Shown: positions 1-7,632 of the stretch, one piece after another
Numbering within the stretch: position 1 is the first letter of the stretch
Layout of the letters: each line of letters opens with the position of its first letter
Origin: CAYVGO01 sp964450725
GTDB lineage: Bacteria > Bacteroidota > Bacteroidia > Bacteroidales > UBA932
Direction of reading: 5' to 3'
Assembly: GCA_964450725.1 (NCBI GenBank)
Contig: CAYVGO010000066.1
Span: 1-10,389 of the forward strand
DNA: 10,389 nucleotides
Notes under the pieces: generated by a model
What the model saw: only the letters and a program-made list of their open reading frames with translations
The model's database searches: none
Told to the model about the DNA's origin: nothing
Program-made: the position numbers and the translations under genes

Positions 1-741
1 GTGGGAAGAATTTCTAATGATTGAAAGTTCGGTTTTCATCATTTGTTCTACTTGCTCGGAAAGAATACCTACTTTTTCCGTTTTATATTCTTCGTAACTT
101 ATGGGTGGTAAAATGTGAACAAAAAAAGTTTGTTTGTAGGGGAGAAAAGAAGAAGACATCACTTTTCCTGTACCATCAATAACTACAGGCAAAATATCGG
201 CTTTAGCCATTTTTGCGGTTAGAAAAGCCCCTTCTTTAAACTTTCCTATACTTCCGGTTTTACTTCGTGTTCCTTCAGGAAAAATCATGACAGATATTCC
301 CTTTTTCAAGCAAGCAATACAGTCGTTAATCATTTTCTTTGTACTTGAGGTACTGCCTCTGTCAATAGTGATGTCTTGATGGAAAAACAGTAGCCATCCG
401 AACATCGGAATTTTATAAACTTCCTTTTTAGAGACCCACTTAAAAAGTGCCGGAACGGCATAAAGCAATGCTATATCTAACATTGCCTGATGATTGGAAG
501 CAATAAGATAAGATTGATTATGCACTAAATTCTCTTTACCTTTCACTTTTATTTTCCAACCCGGGCTCACCACAAAATAACTCATAGCAATAAAGTAGGA
601 AAATTGATGGACTGCCCGTAACTTGCGATCAAACAACATTCCCCAACAAAATAGCAAAGCGATGATGGGCAAGTATATAAATCCGGAAAGTGCCACAAAG
701 GCAATAAAGTAAACAGAAAAAATAATATTGATAATCATCAT
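1..741 (-). CDS. plsC: 1-acyl-sn-glycerol-3-phosphate acyltransferase (PlsC family), C-terminus cut by window edge
   Basis: This gene reads from an ATG at 741 down to base 1 without a stop: 247 codons, so it is nearly complete (the family is usually about 240-260 residues). PlsC enzymes transfer an acyl group to lysophosphatidic acid, giving phosphatidic acid for membrane lipid synthesis at the inner face of the cytoplasmic membrane. Visible evidence: a hydrophobic N-terminus (about residues 3-33), the acyltransferase motif I NHQAMLD (residues 83-89, with H84 and D89 as the HX4D pair) and motif III FPEGTRS (154-160). A second ATG directly follows the first (codon 2), so the start could be 738. 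The gene is divergent from the SusC gene and is probably an unrelated housekeeping neighbour. Family assignment is secure; the exact acyl acceptor (glycerophospholipid or an ornithine-type lipid) is not shown by sequence. Confidence 0.93.
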   Translation of the reverse strand, partial: MMIINIIFSVYFIAFVALSGFIYLPIIALLFCWGMLFDRKLRAVHQFSYFIAMSYFVVSPGWKIKVKGKENLVHNQSYLIASNHQAMLDIALLYAVPALFKWVSKKEVYKIPMFGWLLFFHQDITIDRGSTSSTKKMINDCIACLKKGISVMIFPEGTRSKTGSIGKFKEGAFLTAKMAKADILPVVIDGTGKVMSSSFLPYKQTFFVHILPPISYEEYKTEKVGILSEQVEQMMKTELSIIRNSSH

Positions 742-1024
742 TAGGATTTAAAGGACTTTACAAAAGTGTAGATTATTTTACAAAGTTCGACAATTTTTCC
801 GAACAATCGACAGATTTGAAAAATAATTCCCCAATAATTTTCAACCACAAAATTGCCGAAAATATCATAAAAATGTACGAAGTTGTTTTGAAAATATGCC
901 CGCAAGAACTTTTTAATTACATAATTTATGTTCTACAGAATAAAGAACTGTAAACATCTGAACTACTACTACTTAGAAATTACACTTTACTAAAATAAGT
1001 ACATCAAAAATAGTGTTACAAAAG

Positions 1025-1057
1025 GTTAAATTGAAAAATTTAACTTTTTTTTTTTTT
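1025..1057 (+). terminator. Terminator-shaped inverted repeat followed by 13 T
   Basis: GTTAAATT (1025-1032) and AATTTAAC (1037-1044) are perfect reverse complements around a GAAA loop, and 13 consecutive T follow (1045-1057). This is the form of a Rho-independent terminator, but the stem has a single G-C pair and would be weak. No plus-strand gene lies upstream within the window, so what it would terminate is unclear. Alternatives are the end of a small RNA, an insulator upstream of the SusC promoter, or a regulator-binding palindrome. The structure is seen directly; the function is inferred. Confidence 0.4.
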
Positions 1058-1085
1058 GGAACGCTACAATTGTCAGATAAATATT

Positions 1086-1093
1086 TATCTTTG
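1086..1093 (+). promoter_or_regulatory. Bacteroidota -7 promoter box for the SusC/SusD operon
   Basis: TATCTTTG is an exact match to the TAnnTTTG -7 consensus known from Bacteroides and Flavobacterium. It lies 56 bp upstream of the SusC start codon, implying a leader of about 50 nt. A TTTG at 1055-1058 is the best candidate for the -33 element, but its spacing (27 bp) is longer than usual. A short inverted repeat, GTTGCAAC (1104-1111), falls near the predicted 5' end of the mRNA. Confidence 0.55.
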
Positions 1094-1149
1094 TCTTTAC
1101 ATCGTTGCAACATGCTCTATTTTTTTATCTCATTTAATTATTCTTATTT

Positions 1150-4100
1150 ATGAAGTACAAACAAGTTTTATTTCAGAGGTTTTTTCTAACCTCAATCACT
1201 TTTTTTACTCTGACAGCGTTTTCTTTCGCTCAAATTTCCGGAACAGTAAAAGATATTTCCGGAGAGCCGTTGGTCGGAGTTTCTGTGATACTCAAAGGCT
1301 CTACACGCGGTGTAATAACAGATATTGATGGTAATTTTAATATTGATGCTACGCCCGGTGTAATTTTAAAATTTACGTCTATAGGATACAAAGATGTTGA
1401 ACTTCCTGCTCAAAGCAACATGTCTGTTGTTTTAGAAGAAGGAGCACAAATGATTGACGATGTGGTAGTGGTGGGTTACGGAACAATGCGTAAATCTGAT
1501 GTAACAGGATCTATTTCCGTAGCAAAAGGTGAAGAGTTAACTAAAAATCAAAACTTTAGTGCACTTGACAACTTGCGAGGTAAAGCATCGGGAGTAAACA
1601 TTTTCTCCAACTCAAGTCAACCCGGAGCATACAACAATCGGGTCATCATTCGTGGAATGGCAACTATCAATGCTTCCTCAAGTCCATTATATGTGGTAGA
1701 TGGTGTTGTAATGGAAGATTTTGCTTTAGTCAACCCCAATGATATTGAGTCAATTGAGGTTTTGAAAGATGCTTCGGCGACAGCCATTTACGGTGCTCGA
1801 GGAGCCAATGGGGTCATTATGGTAACAACAAAGCGGGGGAAAAAAGGTGGGGAAGGTTATTTAGTAAGTTATCAAGGCTCTGTAAGTATCAGTGAAGTGG
1901 CTCGTTACATGGATGTTTTAGATGCTAATGAATGGGTTGAGGCTTTTATGATCGGTTTGAAAAACGAAGAGACATATCAAGGAATAACTTGGCCATCATT
2001 GAATAAAGCAGATTGGTTTCACGACCGAAACTATTTTGATGCTCAAGGAAATCCTTTGTATAACACCAACTGGCAAAAAGAAGCCACCCGTACAGCAGTA
2101 TCTCACAATCATCAAATAAATATTCAACAAGCCGGTAAGAATTCCTCTGTCGGAGCATTCTTAAACTATACAGACCAGCAGGGAGTTGTAAACAACACAT
2201 ACAACAAGCGACTGAATGCAAAAATGGCTTACGATGCAAAACCCACCAGTTGGTTAAGCACCGGAGTTAATTTGCTGGTCAATCACACGTGGGGAAGATA
2301 TACGCCCGAAGATGGTGGCGGACAAGATGCCCGTCGAACAATGATTGAGATGATACCTTGGTTTCCTGTTCGAGACCAAAATAAAGAATATACAACATCA
2401 AGTTCTTCTGCTCTTGATTTGGGATTTGAAGGAATGTCTAACCCTGTGATGATTTTAGATTTACAAAAACGCATGCGTTATAATACCCAGATTTTTGGAA
2501 ATGCAGCATTAACATTTCATATCATCGACGGTTTGGATTTAAAAACACAATTTGGAGTTGACGCACACAATAAAACCTACAGAGGTTATTCTTCTATCAA
2601 TCTTAACAACATCTCAAGCCCTAACGGATGGGCAGAGTTTGAGCAGTGGAATACATTATATTGGCAAGAAGAAACATACTTGACCTATAACAAAGTATTG
2701 GATGACCATCGAATCAATGCCATGGCGGGTTTATCATGGCAAGAGCGTACTGAGCGATGGAACAAAGCCCGTACAGAAGGTTTTGCTGACGATTTCTATG
2801 AGGATAACAATATGATTATCGGAACAACACCTAACGCTCCTGAGTCAAGTTATACTCGCTGGGCAATGAACTCTTACTTTTTACGGCTTGCTTATACTTA
2901 TAAAAACCGATATTCGGCTACTGTAACAGGACGTGTTGACGGTTCTTCAAAGTTCGGAAAAAATAACAAGTATGCCTTTTTCCCTTCCGCAGGTTTGGCG
3001 TGGATTGTTTCACAGGAAAATTTCTTGAAAGATAATAGCGTTATCAATAACTTAAAACTACATACAAGTTATGGTTTGACCGGAAACTCGGAAATAGATC
3101 CGTATCAATCTTTGGCACGAACAGGGTCAGGCACTGTATTGTTAGATAACAACCGCCAACCTTATACGTATGTTAACAGAATGGCCAACCCTGATTTAAA
3201 ATGGGAAAAAACTGCGCAATTTGATGTCGGAGTAAATTTAGGACTGTTCAAAAACCGTTTGACCTTTGATGCTTCTTACTATCTAAAAAGAACGACAGAC
3301 TTACTGTTAAATGCACCGGTTCCTCACGCTTCAGGATTTGAAAATATTTATAGAAACATAGGTTCTGTAGAAAATCAGGGAATGGATTTAATGGTTACGG
3401 CAATACCGATTGATTATAAAGATTTCAGTTGGAATATTACCGTAAACTTGAATTACAATAAAAACAAAATATTATCCTTGAGTACAAACAATGCAGACGT
3501 TTACCTGTATGACTGGGTAGGTGGCGGCAGTATTTTACGCGTAGGTGAAAGCATGGGCAGTTTCTATGGATATGTTCGTGAAGGAGTATATACCATTCAA
3601 GACTTTGAAGCCGGAAGATGTAAGAAAAAGCAGGTGGGTCGTGCAAAACGTTCTACCAATAAAGAGATTATTGGCAAAGGATTGCCCGACTGGACAGGCA
3701 GTTTTATCAACAACTTTAAGTATAAAGGTTTTGACCTTACCATAGACTTTCAATATGTTTGGGGAGTAGATACTTGGCAGCGGTTTTTCCATTCAACGTA
3801 CGACCGCTTTGGAATTACCAACGGTTTAAGCAATATTTTGACAGACGCATACAACGGAACAAACCCCGGCACAATGGAACAAATGATTTATTTAGCGAAC
3901 GGAGGACATGCCGGTCAAGATTCTCAATCAGACAATTCTTGGGTTGCCGATGGTTCTTATTTACGATTGAATTTAGTACAATTAGGATATAACCTTCCGG
4001 CTAAAGCATGCCAAGCCATTAAATTATCGGGCTTACGAATTTACGGCAGTGTTAATAATGCTTTTGTCGTTACTTCTGACGGCTTTAAGGGATATGACCC

Positions 4101-4200
4101 TGAAAGTAGTTCGGGTTCAGGACAATTTGAACAAAACATTACCTTTTTCTCTTACCCAAGAGCAAGAACCTATACTTTAGGGATTAATTTAACTTTCTAA
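1150..4200 (+). CDS. SusC/RagA-family TonB-dependent outer-membrane transporter
   Basis: This encodes a 1016-residue outer-membrane channel that imports oligosaccharides into the periplasm using TonB/ExbBD energy, working with the SusD partner encoded next to it. A signal peptide covers residues 1-27 (cleavage likely after SFA, before Q28), which fixes the ATG at 1150. A carboxypeptidase-D-like regulatory domain follows (about 29-97), then the conserved VVVVGYGT segment (105-112), the plug domain (about 115-230, including IESIEVLKDASATAIYG) and a beta-barrel to the terminal phenylalanine. The barrel carries GKGLPDWTGSF (842-852), a hallmark of SusC proteins. Its preceding segment is KRS-type rather than the common acidic DxNxDG loop. 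Length and reading frame are intact. Stop-to-start distance to the SusD gene is 13 bp. Alpha-mannosides are the likely cargo, inferred from the downstream GH125 and GH92 genes, not from this protein. Confidence 0.97.
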   Translation: MKYKQVLFQRFFLTSITFFTLTAFSFAQISGTVKDISGEPLVGVSVILKGSTRGVITDIDGNFNIDATPGVILKFTSIGYKDVELPAQSNMSVVLEEGAQMIDDVVVVGYGTMRKSDVTGSISVAKGEELTKNQNFSALDNLRGKASGVNIFSNSSQPGAYNNRVIIRGMATINASSSPLYVVDGVVMEDFALVNPNDIESIEVLKDASATAIYGARGANGVIMVTTKRGKKGGEGYLVSYQGSVSISEVARYMDVLDANEWVEAFMIGLKNEETYQGITWPSLNKADWFHDRNYFDAQGNPLYNTNWQKEATRTAVSHNHQINIQQAGKNSSVGAFLNYTDQQGVVNNTYNKRLNAKMAYDAKPTSWLSTGVNLLVNHTWGRYTPEDGGGQDARRTMIEMIPWFPVRDQNKEYTTSSSSALDLGFEGMSNPVMILDLQKRMRYNTQIFGNAALTFHIIDGLDLKTQFGVDAHNKTYRGYSSINLNNISSPNGWAEFEQWNTLYWQEETYLTYNKVLDDHRINAMAGLSWQERTERWNKARTEGFADDFYEDNNMIIGTTPNAPESSYTRWAMNSYFLRLAYTYKNRYSATVTGRVDGSSKFGKNNKYAFFPSAGLAWIVSQENFLKDNSVINNLKLHTSYGLTGNSEIDPYQSLARTGSGTVLLDNNRQPYTYVNRMANPDLKWEKTAQFDVGVNLGLFKNRLTFDASYYLKRTTDLLLNAPVPHASGFENIYRNIGSVENQGMDLMVTAIPIDYKDFSWNITVNLNYNKNKILSLSTNNADVYLYDWVGGGSILRVGESMGSFYGYVREGVYTIQDFEAGRCKKKQVGRAKRSTNKEIIGKGLPDWTGSFINNFKYKGFDLTIDFQYVWGVDTWQRFFHSTYDRFGITNGLSNILTDAYNGTNPGTMEQMIYLANGGHAGQDSQSDNSWVADGSYLRLNLVQLGYNLPAKACQAIKLSGLRIYGSVNNAFVVTSDGFKGYDPESSSGSGQFEQNITFFSYPRARTYTLGINLTF

Positions 4201-4213
4201 TAAAATTAAAACA

Positions 4214-5797
4214 ATGAACAGCATGAAAAAAATATTGACAACGGTTTTTGTATGTACAATTCTTTTGGGAATAGCCTCTTGCAATGACTTTTTGGAAGAA
4301 ACCCCCAAAACAACGCTTACCTATCAGGATTTTTACAAAACCCAAGCACATATTGAAGGTAATGTAAACTATATGTACCGAAACGGAGCAACCATCAGTC
4401 TTGCAAATTTTGGAAGCGGATATCTTGGTTCTTTTGGTATGGTACAGGGAATGCTTACAGGATATTTTTCCAACAATTATGAAGGGCAGGAACAAGTCTG
4501 TAAATATTCCAGAGAATTGACCCGTCAGACCAATACGGTAACTACCTCCGCAACAGTGGACAATGTTTGGAAAGATTGTTATAAAATCATTAATGTTGCC
4601 AACGGTTCTATTTTGGCAATCCCCAATATTCCCATGAGCGATGACTCTAAAAATCAGTATTTGGCAGAATCCAAGTTCTTCAGGGCATTCAACTACTTTT
4701 TTTTGGTAAAAACATTTGGAGACATACCATTTTACACTACATTTAATTCATCTTCAGAAGGTGCTTTATATTTGGAACGCACTGCGGCATCAGAGGTATA
4801 TAAGTTGATTGAACAAGATTTAACTGAGGCTCTTCCGCATTTACCTGAAAAAACATTTGCAGATAACGGACATCGTATCACACGCTATGTGGCTGCCATG
4901 TTATTGACAGATGTTTACATGAGACAGCGAAAATACTCGGAGGCTGCAGAACAGGCCAGAGTAGTGATCAATTCACCTCACCGGTTAACTGACAATGAGG
5001 ATATGGGAGCAAACAGTGCGTATAATAAACTACGTACTACCGATGATTTGCCGGAAGTGATTTATGCTCGTGAATATAATGCAAGTATCAGCACCAGCGA
5101 ATGGCTTCCGTCTTACGCATTTAATGCTTCTGCCTCCTCTTTAAAATTGAAATACGACATTACCGAACGTGTTTATGGACCTTCAAGCCAGTTTTTGAAT
5201 ATCTATAAATCCGATGATTTACGGCTTCAACCCAATCAGTTTTTTCACTGGAGATACACCAATCCAAAAAATGGAACGACGTGGTCATCTGAAGAACCCG
5301 GATGCTGGTATTACTTTGATGAAGCAGCGTGCTTAGAAACCCGTCAGGGAACTAAAGACTGGAACTTTTATCGCTATGCAGAAGCATTATTGTATGGCGC
5401 AGAAGCCATTGTTCAAGCCGGTAATGCTGTTACATCTGAGGCCGCAAGATATTTGGCACAAGTGCAGGCTCGTGCCGATATGAACAGTAGAACGGTAGAT
5501 GAAATCACCACTGAATTACAGTTATTATCTAAGGAAAAGTTCCTTGAGACTTGCTGGACGGAAAAATTGCGTGAGTTTCCTTTAGAATTTAAAATTTGGG
5601 ACGACTGTGTACGTACCGGCAAATTTCCGATGATCAGTACCGATACTCCGGGTCAAGTTACTTATGTAGATTTGATAGGAGCAACCAATGGTTCTGGGGC
5701 TACCATTAAGGCATCTGACTTATTGTGGCCTATATCGGTCAATGAAATTCAGCGTAACCCCAACTTAAGTCAAAATGAGGGATACTCTCGGCAATAA
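4214..5797 (+). CDS. SusD/RagB-family surface glycan-binding lipoprotein
   Basis: This 527-residue lipoprotein caps the SusC channel and captures glycans at the cell surface. The N-terminus has a lipoprotein signal with lipobox IASC, lipidated at C23. Acidic residues soon after the cysteine (D25, E28, E29) fit export to the outer leaflet in Bacteroidota. SusD landmarks are present: AESKFFRAFNYFFLVKTFGDIPF region (151-173, TPR-type helices), FYRYAEALLYGAEA (385-398) and the C-terminal LLWPISVNEIQRNP (503-516). Length is normal. ATG at 4214 was chosen as the first in frame; ATG at 4223 (M4) would also leave a complete signal peptide. It is almost certainly cotranscribed with the SusC gene and is followed by a strong terminator. 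A run of eight T (4697-4704) lies inside the gene, but the frame is intact. Ligand specificity cannot be read from the sequence. Confidence 0.96.
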   Translation: MNSMKKILTTVFVCTILLGIASCNDFLEETPKTTLTYQDFYKTQAHIEGNVNYMYRNGATISLANFGSGYLGSFGMVQGMLTGYFSNNYEGQEQVCKYSRELTRQTNTVTTSATVDNVWKDCYKIINVANGSILAIPNIPMSDDSKNQYLAESKFFRAFNYFFLVKTFGDIPFYTTFNSSSEGALYLERTAASEVYKLIEQDLTEALPHLPEKTFADNGHRITRYVAAMLLTDVYMRQRKYSEAAEQARVVINSPHRLTDNEDMGANSAYNKLRTTDDLPEVIYAREYNASISTSEWLPSYAFNASASSLKLKYDITERVYGPSSQFLNIYKSDDLRLQPNQFFHWRYTNPKNGTTWSSEEPGCWYYFDEAACLETRQGTKDWNFYRYAEALLYGAEAIVQAGNAVTSEAARYLAQVQARADMNSRTVDEITTELQLLSKEKFLETCWTEKLREFPLEFKIWDDCVRTGKFPMISTDTPGQVTYVDLIGATNGSGATIKASDLLWPISVNEIQRNPNLSQNEGYSRQ

Positions 5798-5816
5798 ATA
5801 AAGGAAAGAAGGAAAT

Positions 5817-5870
5817 TATCAGCCGGAAATTCCGTATTGTACAATATTGGTTTTTCCGGTTGATATTTTT
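5817..5870 (+). terminator. Intrinsic terminator of the SusC/SusD operon
   Basis: Twenty bases after the SusD stop codon, TATCAGCCGGAAA (5817-5829) pairs with TTTCCGGTTGATA (5853-5865) over 13 bp with a single G.U pair. Inside it is a smaller palindrome, TATTGTACAATA (5836-5847). A T-rich tail (TTTTTATT) follows the stem directly. This cleanly separates the SusC/SusD transcript from the mannosidase genes downstream. Confidence 0.82.
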
Positions 5871-5904
5871 ATTGCTAAAATTAGGTGCAGACTCTCTGTG
5901 ATGC

Positions 5905-5922
5905 TTTTGTAGGGCTACAAAA
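5905..5922. repeat. Perfect 8-bp inverted repeat ending at the gap edge, with its right arm repeated beyond the gap
   Basis: TTTTGTAG (5905-5912), GG, CTACAAAA (5915-5922) form a perfect inverted repeat. The right arm CTACAAAA occurs again as the first eight bases after the gap (6023-6030). The element could be a second hairpin, an end of an unassembled repeat, or one half of a target-site duplication. Alternatively the two contig ends may simply overlap by these eight bases. Confidence 0.5.
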
Positions 5923-6022
5923 NNNNNNNNNNNNNNNNNNNNNNNNNNNNNNNNNNNNNNNNNNNNNNNNNNNNNNNNNNNNNNNNNNNNNNNNNNNNNN
6001 NNNNNNNNNNNNNNNNNNNNNN
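5923..6022. other. Assembly gap (100 N)
   Basis: Exactly 100 N. It has the same length as the second gap in this window, so this is a fixed placeholder rather than a measured distance. Both flanks carry CTACAAAA at the very edge. Confidence 0.97.
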
Positions 6023-6065
6023 CTACAAAAATTGTAACTTGTAAATCTGTATTACGTAATATAAA

Positions 6066-6081
6066 TAAATTTGTAATTTTG
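6066..6081 (+). promoter_or_regulatory. Two adjoining Bacteroidota -7 boxes ahead of the GH125 gene
   Basis: TAAATTTG (6066-6073) and TAATTTTG (6074-6081) sit end to end, and both match the TAnnTTTG -7 consensus. They lie 37-52 bp upstream of the ATG, giving a short leader. A TTG at 6039-6041 is the nearest candidate -33 element, 24 bp before the first box, so the spacing is loose. With the terminator upstream, they imply that GH125 is transcribed separately from SusC/SusD. Confidence 0.55.
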
Positions 6082-6117
6082 TCATTGATAATTCTTTTAT
6101 AATTAAACCTAATCTTT

Positions 6118-7569
6118 ATGACCACTCGCCGACAATTCTTGAAATCAACCGCTAAACTTGCCGCTGGAGCGGCTGTTGCATCAGCAGTCCCCAATTATTT
6201 ATTCGGAACCACCATGAAAAATAATGAATACGTTTCTCAAAGACCCCCCGTAAATCTTCGTAAATTTACATCAACAGCAGTAGAACAAGCCTTAAAAACA
6301 ACTTCTGCAAAAATTAAGGATAAAAAGTTAGCATGGATGTTTAATAACTGCTTTCCCAACACCTTAGATACTACGGTAAATTACACGACAAACAATCAAC
6401 AGCCCGATACCTTTGTTATCACCGGAGACATTAACGCCATGTGGCTTCGAGACTCTACGGCACAAGTCTGGCCTTATTTGCCTTTGATGGCAGAAGACAA
6501 ACACTTGCAAGATATGGTCAAAGGTTTAGTATTTCGTCAAACGCGCTGCATTTTGATTGACCCTTATGCCAATGCTTTTAATCCTAATCAAGAAGGTGGA
6601 CAGTGGCAAACAGACTACACCGAGATGAAGCCTGAATTGCATGAACGGAAGTGGGAAATCGACAGTTTATGTTATCCAGTCAGACTAGCGTATCACTACT
6701 GGAAAAAAACCGGAGACACCTCCATCTTTACCACAGAGTGGCAAAAAGCAATGCAATCTATCATTGCCACATTTAAAGAACAGCAGCGCAAAGAAAACAG
6801 AGGCAGTTACTATTTCTTACGAGTTACAGACCGACAAGGAGATACTTTGCTAAACAAGGGCTGGGGAAGTCCGGTGAAACCTGTAGGGCTAATTTTTTCG
6901 GCCTTCAGACCTTCTGACGATGCTACAATGTTTGGATTTTTAATTCCGTCAAACATGTTTGCGGTAACCTCTTTAGAACAATTGTCAGAAATTTATACCA
7001 CCGTTTTAAAAGACATAACCTTTGCAAATACTTGTAAGAATTTGGCGGATGAGGTCAACCAAGCCATTCAACAATATGGTGTTGTAACTCATGAAAAATA
7101 TGGTAAAATCTATGCTTTTGAAGTTGACGGATACGGAAATCACAACTGTATGGACGATTCCAATATACCAAGTTTATTGGCAATTCCTTATTTAGATTAC
7201 TGTAAAGCGGACGACGCACTCTATCAAAATACCCGAAAATTTATCTGGAGTTTAGATAATCCTTATTTCTTTAAGGGAAGTGCGGGAGAAGGTATTGGTG
7301 GTCCCCATCAAGGAATTGATAACATTTGGCCTATGAGCCTCATTATGAAAGCCATGACTTCTGACAACCCTCAAGAAATGGAAACATGTCTTAAGACTTT
7401 AGTCAATACAGATGCAGACACAGGATTCATACATGAAACATTTCATAAAGACAACCCTAAACACTTTACGCGAGACTGGTTTGCATGGGTAAATACATTA
7501 TTCGGAGAACTTGTTCTCAAAATGAGTAATCATTACCCCGAGGTTTTGCAAAAAATATATTCAGTATAA
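6118..7569 (+). CDS. GH125 exo-alpha-1,6-mannosidase, Tat-type signal
   Basis: This 483-residue glycoside hydrolase family 125 protein (formerly DUF1237) is predicted to release non-reducing terminal alpha-1,6-linked mannose by an inverting mechanism. The N-terminus TRRQFLK (3-9) followed by a hydrophobic stretch and ASA (21-23) is a twin-arginine signal, so folded export to the periplasm is likely. It also supports the ATG at 6118. Family landmarks: TGDINAMWLRDS (102-113), EIDSLCYP (180-187), DGYGNHNCMDDSN (337-349), GIGGPHQGIDNIWP (392-405) and GFIHETF (436-442). By analogy with characterised GH125 enzymes, D182 is the probable general acid and E440 the probable base; I matched these from memory of the family, not by alignment. 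Length is usual and no frame break is seen. Its partner GH92 gene is downstream, beyond the Rpn gene. Confidence 0.93.
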   Translation: MTTRRQFLKSTAKLAAGAAVASAVPNYLFGTTMKNNEYVSQRPPVNLRKFTSTAVEQALKTTSAKIKDKKLAWMFNNCFPNTLDTTVNYTTNNQQPDTFVITGDINAMWLRDSTAQVWPYLPLMAEDKHLQDMVKGLVFRQTRCILIDPYANAFNPNQEGGQWQTDYTEMKPELHERKWEIDSLCYPVRLAYHYWKKTGDTSIFTTEWQKAMQSIIATFKEQQRKENRGSYYFLRVTDRQGDTLLNKGWGSPVKPVGLIFSAFRPSDDATMFGFLIPSNMFAVTSLEQLSEIYTTVLKDITFANTCKNLADEVNQAIQQYGVVTHEKYGKIYAFEVDGYGNHNCMDDSNIPSLLAIPYLDYCKADDALYQNTRKFIWSLDNPYFFKGSAGEGIGGPHQGIDNIWPMSLIMKAMTSDNPQEMETCLKTLVNTDADTGFIHETFHKDNPKHFTRDWFAWVNTLFGELVLKMSNHYPEVLQKIYSV

Positions 7570-7593
7570 TCCCTATCTTCTTGAAAAATTATA

Positions 7594-7601
7594 TAGTTTT
7601 G
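7594..7601 (+). promoter_or_regulatory. Possible -7 box upstream of the Rpn-family gene
   Basis: TAGTTTTG matches TAnnTTTG exactly and lies 31 bp before the ATG at 7633. No -33 element at good spacing is visible, and a match of this kind is easy to find in AT-rich DNA. If real, it means the Rpn gene, and perhaps GH92 after it, has its own transcript. Confidence 0.33.
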
Positions 7602-7632
7602 CAAAATCAAATCTACCCATAATCTCATTTTT

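Larger units (their letters stand above)
742..1149. other. Divergent intergenic region between plsC and the SusC-like gene
   Basis: This is 408 bp of AT-rich DNA. The plus-strand promoter and the hairpin/T-tract near its right side are listed separately. A minus-strand TAnnTTTG match (TATTTTTG, 1012 to 1005) could serve plsC but would give a leader of about 250 nt and has no well-placed upstream box. The only plus-strand reading frame I noticed is 26 codons long (873-953), without a recognisable product or ribosome-binding context. No tRNA, regulator gene or recognised riboswitch was seen. Confidence 0.6.
5798..6117. other. Intergenic region between SusD and GH125 genes, including an assembly gap
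   Basis: The left part (5798-5922) holds the operon terminator and then a second palindrome that ends exactly at the gap. The right part (6023-6117) holds the promoter boxes for the GH125 gene. No reading frame outside the gap looks coding. The real length of this interval is unknown because 100 N is a conventional placeholder. Confidence 0.7.

Noticed and set aside
873..953. 26-codon plus-strand reading frame in the divergent intergenic region
   Set aside because: Too short, no recognisable product, no promoter box nearby and no sign of translation signals; easily produced by chance.
1946..2239. Minus-strand reading frame inside the SusC-like gene
   Set aside because: Fully contained in a well-supported gene on the other strand, with a translation that resembles no family.
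3604..3660. Possible frameshift in the SusC barrel near the Lys-rich CKKKQVGRAKRS segment
   Set aside because: The frame stays open and conserved SusC motifs continue on both sides; the segment fits the KRS-type variant of the family.
4697..4704. Run of eight T in the SusD gene as a phase-variation switch
   Set aside because: The frame is intact, it encodes conserved aromatic and hydrophobic residues of the SusD helix region, and eight T is ordinary in AT-rich coding DNA.
5905..6030. CRISPR array collapsed in the first gap
   Set aside because: Only an 8-bp motif is shared across the gap, no repeat-spacer unit is visible on either flank, and no cas gene is in the window.
5739..6194. Minus-strand reading frame spanning the first gap and overlapping the SusD and GH125 ends
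   Set aside because: It exists only because 100 N carry no stop codons, and it overlaps two secure genes and the terminator.
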